Positions 54,715 to 62,618 of a stretch of DNA of 64,000 bases are shown one piece after another. The notes under the pieces were generated by a model. It saw nothing but the letters and a program-made list of their open reading frames with translations, made no database searches and was not told the DNA's origin. Position 1 is the stretch's first letter; each line of letters starts with the position of its first letter. Position numbers and translations under genes: made by a program. The DNA comes from Paenibacillus radicibacter (GTDB taxonomy: Bacteria; Bacillota; Bacilli; Paenibacillales; NBRC-103111), in assembly GCF_024721995.1 (NCBI RefSeq), contig NZ_JANQBC010000007.1:62001-126000 (forward strand). Reading direction: 5' to 3'.

Positions 54715-55785
54715 ATGAAAAGAATAATGTTTACCGGTGGAGGCTCTGCGGGGCATGTGACTGTGAATTTGGCGTTAATTCCACACTATCTCGAGCAAGG
54801 TTATGTGGTGGATTATATTGGTTCAGAGAATGGCATTGAGAAGCAGCTTATCGCTTCGCTTCCGAATGTGAATTATTTTCCAATTGCAACAGGGAAATTA
54901 AGAAGATATTGGAGTTGGGATAACTTCAAAGATCCGTTCAAAGTATGTAAGGGCGTATTACAAGCAATCAAGATCATTAAACAGCGTAAACCGGATCTGT
55001 TATTCTCAAAAGGTGGCTTTGTATCCGTTCCTGTCATTATGGGTGCGAAGATGAACAAAGTACCAGTCATTATTCATGAATCGGATATTACACCGGGACT
55101 TGCGAATCGAATTGCGACTCCGATGGCGACGGCGGTATGTACAACCTTCGTGGAGACCGTTAAAGGGCTTAAACAAGGGGTTAATGGGTATCATGTTGGG
55201 GCGATTATGCGTCCTGAGATAATGAACGGGGATGCAGTGAAGGGCAGAGCGTTCGCTGGCTTTACATCCGCAAAACCCATTCTGCTTATTATGGGCGGTA
55301 GTCTAGGTGCTCAGAGTATTAATCGCGCCGTACGTGAAGTATTGCCTCTGATTACAGAGGAGTTCCAAGTCGTTCATTTATGTGGAAAGAATCAATTGGA
55401 TGCATCGATTACCAATCCGAATTATCGTCAGTACGAATATATCGAACAAGAACTTCCTGATGTCCTAGCGATGGCAGATTTAGTGATCTCACGTGCAGGA
55501 TCGAATTCGATCTTCGAGTTCTGTGCGCTGCACAAGCCGATGCTGCTCATTCCACTATCAGCGAAGCAGAGTAGGGGCGATCAGATACTCAACGCTCGTT
55601 CTTTCCATAAAGCTGGGTATTGTGAAGTCATCGAGGAAGAGAATTTAACAGCAGGTACGTTACTCAAAGGAATGAATGATTTGCACACGAACCGAGACAA
55701 GTATATTACCAATATGCGTAATAGTAAGCAGGAGAATGCGATCGAATATGTGCAGGATCTTATTAAGCGATATGCACGTGTGTGA
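54715..55785 (+). CDS. murG: MurG-type UDP-N-acetylglucosamine transferase
   Basis: A 356-residue GT28 transferase that adds GlcNAc to lipid I to give lipid II on the inner membrane face. The N-terminal glycine loop is FTGGGSAGHVTVNLALI, followed by FSKGGFVSVPVIMGAK and HESDITPGLANRI; the C-terminal half has IMGGSLGAQSINRAV, SRAGSNSIFEFCAL and PLSAKQSRGDQILNA. ATG 54715 with AGAGGA is preferred to TTG 54691. It stands alone outside a division cluster, so it may be the second MurG found in several Bacilli. Confidence 0.9.
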   Translation: MKRIMFTGGGSAGHVTVNLALIPHYLEQGYVVDYIGSENGIEKQLIASLPNVNYFPIATGKLRRYWSWDNFKDPFKVCKGVLQAIKIIKQRKPDLLFSKGGFVSVPVIMGAKMNKVPVIIHESDITPGLANRIATPMATAVCTTFVETVKGLKQGVNGYHVGAIMRPEIMNGDAVKGRAFAGFTSAKPILLIMGGSLGAQSINRAVREVLPLITEEFQVVHLCGKNQLDASITNPNYRQYEYIEQELPDVLAMADLVISRAGSNSIFEFCALHKPMLLIPLSAKQSRGDQILNARSFHKAGYCEVIEEENLTAGTLLKGMNDLHTNRDKYITNMRNSKQENAIEYVQDLIKRYARV

Positions 55786-55814
55786 TAATCAATAATAACA
55801 GGTGATAAATAACG

Positions 55815-55842
55815 AAAGCCTCCATATAGGAGGCTTTTTTTG
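55815..55842 (+). terminator. Terminator after murG
   Basis: AAAGCCTCC (55815-55823) pairs with GGAGGCTTT (55829-55837), followed by a T-run. Confidence 0.92.
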
Positions 55843-55883
55843 CGCTAAATTGTAGCTTATCCATGCATGAGTTGTATTCCTGT

Positions 55884-57464
55884 TTACTCCGCGATCAAAT
55901 ACTCGTCTTCGGCTTCCTCAGTTTGTTCAAACTTATTCGAAGCGTCGAGTAAGATCGCGTTAATACCGTTCAAGAAAGCAAGACCACTTGCCTTAATAAT
56001 GTCGGTATCCATCGCACGACCGGAATAGATTTTACCTTCATATTCGACGCGGATGTTGACGCGGCCAACGGCTTCTTTTCCACGAGATAAGCTGTTAATC
56101 TTATAGTCCTTCAGCTGTACATCGATTCCGACAAGCTGACGAATAACGCTGTACAGCGCATCGATTGGACCATCGCCAACACTGCTGCCCTTAAGAATTT
56201 CACTGCCACGACGTAGCTTAACGGTTGCAGTTGGATACATGTCATTGGTCACCACTTGGAACGATTCCATATCAAACAATTGATGTTCACTTGCGTCTAT
56301 TGTGCGGTGGTTCGTCACCAAGTAGAAGACGTCATGGTCATATACTTCTTTCTTCGCATCCGCAAGAGTTAGGAACTTCGCAAATAATTGCTCGAAGTCA
56401 TCATTGTCACTCGTGTCAAAGCCCATTTTCTCTACCGCATTCTTAAACGCATGACGACCGGAGCGGGCAGTTAGGATCAGCTCCATGCTGTCTGCACCCA
56501 CATCTTCTGGCGCCATGATCTCATACACTTGCTTATCCTTAAGCAATCCATCTTGGTGAATACCGGATGAATGCGCGAATGCGTTCTCGCCTGTGATCGC
56601 TTTGTTTACTTGAACATCAAGTCCTGTCAGATGGCTGACAAGGCGCGATGTACGAAGTAATTCTGTTGTGCGAATGTCGGTATGGCAATTGTAGTAGTTC
56701 TCACGAACTTTAATCCCCATCACAACTTCTTCAAGAGAAGCATTACCTGCGCGCTCACCTAGTCCGTTAATCGTTACTTCCACTTTCTCCGCACCATTCT
56801 TGATCGCTTGCAATGTATTTGCTGTTGCCATGCCAAGGTCATTGTGGCAGTGAACGCTTAGGATCACTTTATCATTCAAGTTCTTCAGACGATCGTTAAT
56901 TCTACGAATTAAATCCCCGAATTCTTCTGGAACAGCATAGCCCACTGTATCTGGGACGTTAATCATCGTTGCCCCAGCCTTCACAACCCCTTCAATCGTA
57001 CTCCATAAGTATTCAAAATCAGATCGGGATGCATCTTCCGTGGAGTATTGCACATTCGGAAGGAGTGTCTTCGCATATTTCACTGCATCAATTCCCATTT
57101 GCAATATATCAGTCTTGGAGCGATTGAATTTCTTTTCCACATGAATGTTGGAAGTACCTAGTACGATATGAATGAGCGGATTTTGAGCAATGCGGACACT
57201 TTCGTATACCGCATCGATGTCGCTTTTGACAGCACGAGCAAGTGCAGTGATCGACACGGTGTCGCCTACGCTTCTTGCAATTTCTTGTACCGCTTGAAAA
57301 TCCCCTGCAGAAGAAGCGGGGAAGCCTGCTTCGATAATATCTACATTCAACCGCTTAAGTTGCTGAGCGATTTCGATTTTTTGTTGTAAATTGAGTTTAG
57401 CCCCTGGTACCTGTTCACCATCACGTAATGTTGTATCAAACACAATAATTTTTCGACTCATCAT
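55884..57464 (-). CDS. leuA: 2-isopropylmalate synthase
   Basis: The first enzyme of leucine synthesis, joining acetyl-CoA and 2-oxoisovalerate. The 526-residue product has the HMGL-like TIM barrel: [17 protein letters not shown] (metal Asp and Arg), [28 protein letters not shown] (metal His pair) and [14 protein letters not shown]. The C-terminal 130 residues are the leucine-binding allosteric domain. AGGAGG precedes the ATG. A T-box leader with a CUC specifier controls it. It is not followed by other leu genes in view. Confidence 0.94.
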   Translation of the reverse strand: MMSRKIIVFDTTLRDGEQVPGAKLNLQQKIEIAQQLKRLNVDIIEAGFPASSAGDFQAVQEIARSVGDTVSITALARAVKSDIDAVYESVRIAQNPLIHIVLGTSNIHVEKKFNRSKTDILQMGIDAVKYAKTLLPNVQYSTEDASRSDFEYLWSTIEGVVKAGATMINVPDTVGYAVPEEFGDLIRRINDRLKNLNDKVILSVHCHNDLGMATANTLQAIKNGAEKVEVTINGLGERAGNASLEEVVMGIKVRENYYNCHTDIRTTELLRTSRLVSHLTGLDVQVNKAITGENAFAHSSGIHQDGLLKDKQVYEIMAPEDVGADSMELILTARSGRHAFKNAVEKMGFDTSDNDDFEQLFAKFLTLADAKKEVYDHDVFYLVTNHRTIDASEHQLFDMESFQVVTNDMYPTATVKLRRGSEILKGSSVGDGPIDALYSVIRQLVGIDVQLKDYKINSLSRGKEAVGRVNIRVEYEGKIYSGRAMDTDIIKASGLAFLNGINAILLDASNKFEQTEEAEDEYLIAE

Positions 57465-57509
57465 AAACGCCTCCTAAGTCTTCTCATTTGTATTTATATG
57501 TGAAGCGGG

Positions 57510-57536
57510 GTTAGTTAAATCCGGATTTTAACTAAC
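57510..57536 (-). promoter_or_regulatory. Second hairpin between T-box terminator and leuA
   Basis: GTTAGTTAAA (57510-57519) and TTTAACTAAC (57527-57536) form a perfect 10-bp stem with a 7-nt loop, directly after the T-box terminator T-run on the minus strand. It could protect the processed 5' end of leuA mRNA. Confidence 0.5.
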
Positions 57537-57806
57537 AAAAAAACCCCGTCTCTACGTATAGAGACGAGGTTGAACCCGCGGTACCACTCTAATTCATTTC
57601 ATTTAAGAAATGATCTTAATTCGATGGCTAGCACCATCTATCCCTGTAACGGTGGAATTCCGGCTTACCCTACTTATAGTCAGGCAGCAGTTCATAGACG
57701 AGTTCGAAATGGACGACATTACCGTTTCACACCAACCAACGGCTCTCTGGAAAGTCACTGCACTTCTACTATTTCTAATCATAACGTTCGAATATGAAAT
57801 TGATTA
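57537..57806 (-). promoter_or_regulatory. Leucine T-box riboswitch of leuA
   Basis: On the minus strand the leader has a Stem I with GAGAGCC, GGTTGGTGTGAAACGG and a specifier region GAA-CTC-GTC (CTC, a Leu codon, at 57700-57702). The conserved T-box AGTGGTACCGCGG lies at 57576-57588. The terminator ACCTCGTCTCT/AGAGACGGGGT with a T-run lies at about 57537-57570. Uncharged tRNA-Leu is expected to stabilise the antiterminator and switch leuA on. Confidence 0.93.
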
Positions 57807-57812
57807 AAACTG

Positions 57813-57841
57813 ATTTTAGGGGAAACAGAACTAATTGTCAA
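57813..57841 (-). promoter_or_regulatory. leuA promoter
   Basis: On the minus strand TTGACA (57836-57841), 17 bp, TAAAAT (57813-57818), placing the start of RNA just before the T-box leader. Confidence 0.8.
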
Positions 57842-57876
57842 TAGTTAATTTTCAGAAATATTTTTCAAATAAAGAG

Positions 57877-57919
57877 TTGATATTTAATTGTATACATCAT
57901 ATACTGTTTATATAAAACA
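57877..57919 (+). promoter_or_regulatory. Promoter and TetR-type operator of the ABC exporter
   Basis: TTGATA (57877-57882), 17 bp, TATACT (57900-57905). Overlapping and following the -10 box is TGTTTATATAAAACA (57905-57919), an imperfect inverted repeat. The 13 bases ATATACTGTTTAT (57899-57911) recur exactly, on the minus strand, at the tetR promoter (60524-60536). Confidence 0.65.
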
Positions 57920-57953
57920 CAGTTAATTGAGCGATTATGAGAGGGGAATGTGT

Positions 57954-58847
57954 ATGCGGCCATATGCCATTGAAGTGATAGGGCTAAAGAAAAGTTTCGG
58001 TAAACAAGTGGTGCTAGATGGGGTGGATTTGATGGTTCCAACGGGAAGTGTGTATGCACTTCTTGGTCCTAATGGTGCGGGGAAGACGACTCTGATTAAC
58101 ATCTTATCGACATTAGTTGCCGCAGATGACGGGGAAGTGAAAATTGCGGGGTATGATGTTCGTCGTGAGTTGGATGAAGTTAAACGTTCGATCAGTTTAA
58201 CAGGGCAATTCGCAGCTGTGGATGAGAAGTTAACCGCGGAGGAGAACTTGAACATGATCGGTAGACTTTGTGGATTGACCAAACCAGAAGCTCACTTGCG
58301 TACTAGTGAATTACTGAATCATTTTGACTTAATGGCATCCGCCAAAAAACAAGTGCATACCTACTCTGGCGGAATGCGACGAAGATTGGATCTAGCCATT
58401 AGTCTTGTGATTAGCAGACCTGTTCTATTCTTGGATGAACCGACTACGGGGCTTGATACAACGAGTAGACGTGTTTTGTGGGAAATTATTCTGAATTTAA
58501 AGCAGCAAGGTATTACGATCTTTCTCACTACGCAGTACCTGGAGGAAGCTGATCAGTTGGCAGACATCATTAGTGTGATTAACGGTGGTCGCATTGTAGC
58601 AACGGGAACTGCTGAAGAACTTAAATCTCGTGTAGGCGGAGAAGTGATCGAACTACGGAATGCTAAGGATGAAGTCATTCGTACGATACCAACATCAGGT
58701 GATATGCAAGATATTCGTTTCACCTTGAATGAGATTGCAAATAAACTTCCGCATGATACGAAAGTGAGTCTTCGCAAACCAAGTATGGATGATGTGTTCG
58801 TTGCCCTTACGTCCAATTCTATGCAAGTAGAGGAGTCGATTTCATGA
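57954..58847 (+). CDS. ABC exporter ATPase (DrrA-like)
   Basis: A 297-residue ATPase of the daunorubicin-resistance type. Walker A LLGPNGAGKTTLI (about 38-50), Q-loop LTGQFAAVDEKLTAEENL, signature YSGGMRRRLDLA, Walker B PVLFLDEPTTGLD and switch His replaced by Gln in FLTTQYLEEA, as is usual in DrrA proteins. The C-terminal DrrA-type tail (RKPSMDDVFVALT) is present. ATG 57954 has GAGGGGA 6 nt upstream; ATG 57927 and 57948 are in frame. It overlaps the permease gene by 4 bp and is probably repressed by the nearby TetR protein. Confidence 0.92.
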   Translation: MRPYAIEVIGLKKSFGKQVVLDGVDLMVPTGSVYALLGPNGAGKTTLINILSTLVAADDGEVKIAGYDVRRELDEVKRSISLTGQFAAVDEKLTAEENLNMIGRLCGLTKPEAHLRTSELLNHFDLMASAKKQVHTYSGGMRRRLDLAISLVISRPVLFLDEPTTGLDTTSRRVLWEIILNLKQQGITIFLTTQYLEEADQLADIISVINGGRIVATGTAEELKSRVGGEVIELRNAKDEVIRTIPTSGDMQDIRFTLNEIANKLPHDTKVSLRKPSMDDVFVALTSNSMQVEESIS

Positions 58848-59638
58848 ATATGAATCATATGGTTCAACCAAGTCGAGATGCATCATTTGCAAGTGTGAAC
58901 GCGATTTTTATCGGACGTAGCCTAAGACTGAGCTTGCGAAATACCGAACAACTTATTATGGCGATCATGCTGCCAATAATGCTTATGCTGCTCTTTACGT
59001 ATGTATTTGGCGGTGCAATTGCAAGGGAAGGCGACTATGTGAATTACGTCGTTCCCGGCATCATTCTGCTTTGCGTAGGGTTCGGTTCTTCGAGTACAGC
59101 AGTCGATGTAGCAACGGATATGACCAATGGGATCATTAATCGGTTCCGAACGATGCCGATATCAAGTATGGGCGTTGTGGTTGGTCATGTTGTGGCGAGT
59201 CTAGTACGGAATTTATTCGCTACAGGTATTGTCATTGGTGTCGCGTTACTTGTCGGGTTCTCCCCTTCAGCTAGTTTCATGGAATGGCTGGGTGCGTTAG
59301 GCATTATCGTTCTATTCCTGCTTACGTTTACATGGTTATTTGCTGCGATTGGCTTAGTGACGGGAAGTCCGTCTGCTGCAAGTGGATATGGGTTCGCACT
59401 TCTATTTCTTCCTTATCTCTCTAGTGCCTTTGTTCCGATTGACACGATGCCTTCTTGGCTTCAGGGTGTTGCTACGTATCAACCGATTACACCTGTTATT
59501 GAGAGTATTCGAGGTCTTCTAACAGGTGGACTTGCGTACAATCAAGTGTGGAGCGCAATTGCTTGGTGTCTGGGGCTTCTCTTCATAGCGATGATATGGA
59601 GTGTGTACGCATTTAAGCGTAAAGCGGGTAGAAGATAA
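58844..59638 (+). CDS. ABC-2 type exporter permease (DrrB-like)
   Basis: A 264-residue membrane protein with six segments, ABC-2 family. The N-terminal helix IFIGRSLRLSLRNTEQLIMAIM leads to LPIMLMLLFTYVFGGAI; later FRTMPISSMGVVVGHV and the late loop SSAFVPIDTMPSWLQGVATYQPITPVIESIRGLL are typical of DrrB. With the ATPase gene, which it overlaps by 4 bp (ATGA), it forms an exporter for a hydrophobic compound or drug. Confidence 0.92.
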   Translation: MNMNHMVQPSRDASFASVNAIFIGRSLRLSLRNTEQLIMAIMLPIMLMLLFTYVFGGAIAREGDYVNYVVPGIILLCVGFGSSSTAVDVATDMTNGIINRFRTMPISSMGVVVGHVVASLVRNLFATGIVIGVALLVGFSPSASFMEWLGALGIIVLFLLTFTWLFAAIGLVTGSPSAASGYGFALLFLPYLSSAFVPIDTMPSWLQGVATYQPITPVIESIRGLLTGGLAYNQVWSAIAWCLGLLFIAMIWSVYAFKRKAGRR

Positions 59639-59661
59639 TATCGTGTGAATATAAGTAAATA

Positions 59662-59698
59662 AACAGCAGCTCGTTACACAATCGAGCTGCTGTTTTTG
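59662..59698. terminator. Bidirectional terminator exporter / tetR
   Basis: AACAGCAGCTCG (59662-59673) pairs with CGAGCTGCTGTT (59683-59694), then TTTG; an A-rich left flank serves the minus strand. Confidence 0.88.
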
Positions 59699-59708
59699 TA
59701 TGTGAAGA

Positions 59709-60494
59709 CTATTTACTTTGTCCATGATTCAAATAGTGCTCGATCCCATCAAGAATGCGTTCGAGTCCGAAATCGAAGTCATTAATGGTATCTGATTCTT
59801 GTTCTTGATCTTCTGTGTACGCGCCTGACTCAACAAGTGGTGCTAAATAGGGATAGCGCTCCTTCGTCACGAGCTGCTTGAGTGCCCCCGTATAGTAGCT
59901 TCCGTTAATTGTCTCTGGATTTACACCTGACTGAATGGCCTTGGTAAAGTCAGCCGAAATAATTCCTACCGAACGCGCATAACTGCTTAATAGGAGGATG
60001 AAGGACATTTTTTCATAATCACTCAAGGGGAAATGCCGCATTGTGCGTAAACCCCAATCCACAAAAACAAGATTATTAGGCGTTAGGGGAATACCTGATA
60101 CAGGAATATCACCGAACCATGGATGTTTGTTAAAGATGTAAATACAAGTCTGGACATACTGACGCATTTCTTCCCGCCAGCCGATGGAGTCATCAAGTGG
60201 AGGAATATCCAGTTTACATATCGCTTCTTGCATCAAGACTAATAAGTCGTCTTTGCTTGTAATATAGCGATAAAGCGACATTGGTGTGAAACCAAGCGAT
60301 GCGGCTACCCGGTTCATTGAGACAGCTCCAAGTCCATCTTGATCGGCAATTTGAACGGCAGCTTCGACGATTTTATCAATACTAAGCTCGCCTTTAGGGC
60401 CTCGCTTCGATTGTTTAATAAATCCCCAAGAAATCGCAACGCCATTAGGTAACTTCTTGATTTCTTCGTTATCGATCCATGAATCATTCGACAT
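59709..60494 (-). CDS. TetR-family repressor, probably of the adjacent exporter
   Basis: A 261-residue regulator. After a polar N-terminus of about 30 residues, the DNA-binding domain (about 38-85) reads LSIDKIVEAAVQIADQDGLGAVSMNRVAASLGFTPMSLYRYITSKDDLL. The C-terminal region (about 100-255) looks like the TetR_C_1 ligand domain common in repressors of drug exporters. ATG 60494 follows GGGAGA; an upstream in-frame start at 60539 lies inside the operator. It is convergent with the exporter genes, and both promoters carry the same operator-like bases. Confidence 0.88.
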   Translation of the reverse strand: MSNDSWIDNEEIKKLPNGVAISWGFIKQSKRGPKGELSIDKIVEAAVQIADQDGLGAVSMNRVAASLGFTPMSLYRYITSKDDLLVLMQEAICKLDIPPLDDSIGWREEMRQYVQTCIYIFNKHPWFGDIPVSGIPLTPNNLVFVDWGLRTMRHFPLSDYEKMSFILLLSSYARSVGIISADFTKAIQSGVNPETINGSYYTGALKQLVTKERYPYLAPLVESGAYTEDQEQESDTINDFDFGLERILDGIEHYLNHGQSK

Positions 60495-60513
60495 TATGTT
60501 GTCTCCCGTAAAT

Positions 60514-60536
60514 TGTTTATTTAATAAACAGTATAT
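60514..60536 (-). promoter_or_regulatory. Palindromic operator and -10 box of tetR
   Basis: TGTTTATT-T-AATAAACA (60514-60530) is a perfect 17-bp palindrome. A TATACT -10 box on the minus strand (60530-60535) touches its edge. This is where an autorepressing TetR would bind. Confidence 0.7.
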
Positions 60537-60642
60537 CACTTTTTAATTATTTTTCATTACAAAACCGAACTTTCAAGAAGCGGCTAACATAAGATATGCA
60601 ATCAGGCAGATGCCTACTACGGACGAGGGGGCTGTGAGGATA

Positions 60643-61320
60643 GTGGCGGTATCTTATATGGACTATGCTTCACCTAATGCACAATTTACGTATGACTTGC
60701 GAAACAATGTATTTTACAAAAAAGATAATCAGAATTTCATCTTAGCACTTTCCATTAGTCAGTTAAACACACTAGGGAATTCATCCTTACTAGATATTTA
60801 TTTGAGTACGGGCAATATCATTGAGCCACATACACATCAGAATGCAACTGAGCTTGTCTATCTGATATCAGGTGGAGCTGTCGTGTCGATCATTAATCCT
60901 TTTACAAAAGAGCTGCATCATTATCCACTGGGCCCAGGGCAGGTTGCGAATGTACCGCAAGGCTGGTGGCACTATGAGGTTGCTTCAGAAGATAATACCC
61001 ACTTGCTTGCGATCTTTGATGCGCCTGTGCCTGAGTTTATTCCAGGTTCTGATGTGCTGCGATTGACACCTGCTAGTTTACTTGCGCGTACGTATTGTCT
61101 GAATGAAGAGAAGGTGCAGGAAGCATTCGCTCCAATTAAGACAACAGTCGTCATCGGACCCCCGAGCGATTGCAAAATTAGAAAAGAAGAGAAAGCCGTT
61201 ATTCATCATGTAGAGGAACACTATACGAAGCATTACAAGCCTTATGAACCGAATGGGCAGCACGTACAGCGCAACATGATTGGGAATGGGTGGAAGTATT
61301 CGAATGATATCGAGATGTAG
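60643..61320 (+). CDS. Cupin domain protein (oxalate decarboxylase-like fold)
   Basis: A single-cupin protein of about 225 residues. Motif 1 with metal ligands is EPHTHQNATELVYLISG (two His and a Glu), motif 2 is PQGWWHYEV with the last His. This is the manganese-binding bicupin-type motif in one copy. The C-terminal 90 residues are polar and not recognised. The start is uncertain: GTG 60643 has GAGGGGG 11 nt upstream; ATG 60610 and GTG 60634 are in frame. Such proteins in spore formers are often of unknown function. It stands alone and ends in a shared terminator. Confidence 0.7.
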   Translation: MAVSYMDYASPNAQFTYDLRNNVFYKKDNQNFILALSISQLNTLGNSSLLDIYLSTGNIIEPHTHQNATELVYLISGGAVVSIINPFTKELHHYPLGPGQVANVPQGWWHYEVASEDNTHLLAIFDAPVPEFIPGSDVLRLTPASLLARTYCLNEEKVQEAFAPIKTTVVIGPPSDCKIRKEEKAVIHHVEEHYTKHYKPYEPNGQHVQRNMIGNGWKYSNDIEM

Positions 61321-61329
61321 TATGAACAA

Positions 61330-61372
61330 GAAGACCGTGTGAACCCCATATTTCGGGTCACACGGTCTTCGC
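61330..61372. terminator. Bidirectional terminator cupin / YVTN gene
   Basis: GAAGACCGTGTGAACCC (61330-61346) pairs with GGGTCACACGGTCTTC (61355-61370, one base bulged). Both flanks are only moderately T-rich. Confidence 0.75.
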
Positions 61373-61382
61373 TTTGATCCAA

Positions 61383-62579
61383 CTATGGAAGGAGATTGAT
61401 GTCTTGAGCGGAGCCGACAAAGATTGTATCAATGACTGTATTCGTAGTCGAGTCAATGATAGTGACCGACCTGCCCGTATAAGAAACAACGTAAAGGCGG
61501 TTACTTGTTGAACTGATGGCTGCGCCAACTGGCAATGCTCCGACAGGTATAACGGCAATAAGTGTGTTCATGATCCCCTCAATCACATGGACTGTACTGC
61601 TTACCTGATTCGTGACGTACAACAAATTTGTAGCTGGATTTACGGTGATACTTATAGGCGAATCTCCTGATGGGATTGTTCCGATGAGTGTGTTGGTCAA
61701 GCTGTTGATAACGGAAATGTCGAGACTTGTGTGGTTAGGGACGTAAATACGATTTGTATTTGGATTGAAACCCATTCGGATGGGTTCTAGCCCTACGGCA
61801 ATCGTTGCAATCACCGTATTGGTAGCACCATTAATGACAGATACATTATTACTAAAAGAGTTCGCGACATAAATCTGATTCGTGTTGGTGTTGACGATTG
61901 GCGTTTGTGGATTAGCTCCAACTGAAATGGTAGCAATACCTATATTAGTGATCCCATTAATAACAGAGACAGTCCCATCCGTTTCATTGGAAACATAAAC
62001 GATGTTGGTGTTGGGATTCACCCCGACACCTGAAGGCATGTTACCTACTGGGATCGTTGTCGTGATTTTACCGGAAGTTAGGTCGATCACATTAAGTAGA
62101 TTTAATGCACCACTTGTTACATAGGCACGATTCGTATTCGGATTAATATCAACGCTATTGGAACTGACTCCAGTCGGAAAAATTGCAATTGGATCATCGA
62201 TATTCATGACATAGATAGAGGAAGTACCTTCAACGATTGGAACAAGGAAGCGATCGATCTGGTGCGTCATGGAAGCTCCTGTTGAGCCAGTTACGCCAGT
62301 GATACCAGGCATACCAGAGACACCATCAAAACCTGTAATGCCAATCGGGCCGGGAGGGCCCTGCGTGCCTATTGGTCCTACCACACCAGGTGGGCCTATC
62401 GATCCCATTGGTCCTGTAGAACCTGTTATGCCTGGATTGCCAGTCGTCCCTGTTGGACCCGAACAACCACGTACAGGTGGAGTGGGTACAGTACCTTTGA
62501 ATGATGTTCGTTTGGTAGTAGAAGATTTAGAGCCGTTCTGAAAAGGTCTCTTCGTAGAAACTGTTTATTTCTCGGCCAT
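61383..62579 (-). pseudogene. Collagen-like / YVTN propeller protein gene with in-frame stop at codon 5
   Basis: The likely start is ATG 62579 with GGAAAGGTG upstream, but codon 5 is TAA (62565-62567). After it the same frame stays open: a Lys/Ser/Thr-rich stretch (KRPFQNGSKSSTTKRTS), Gly-X-Y collagen triplets (GPTGTTGNPGITG and on), then about seven repeats of some 42 residues with IPVG..P.GV.VNPNTN..YVSN, i.e. a YVTN beta-propeller. The next in-frame start is ATG 62408 within the collagen part (341 residues), with no good ribosome site. It is a paralogue of the neighbouring gene. Either it is inactivated or the stop is a sequencing error. Confidence 0.7.
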
Positions 62580-62618
62580 TTGCGATCACCTTTCCGAATA
62601 AGACCATGATGAATTAAG

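Larger units (their letters stand above)
57465..57953. other. Divergent intergenic region leuA / ABC exporter
   Basis: 489 bp: leuA T-box leader and promoter on the minus strand (about 57510-57841), and the exporter promoter with operator-like sequence on the plus strand (57877-57919). No gene. Confidence 0.8.
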
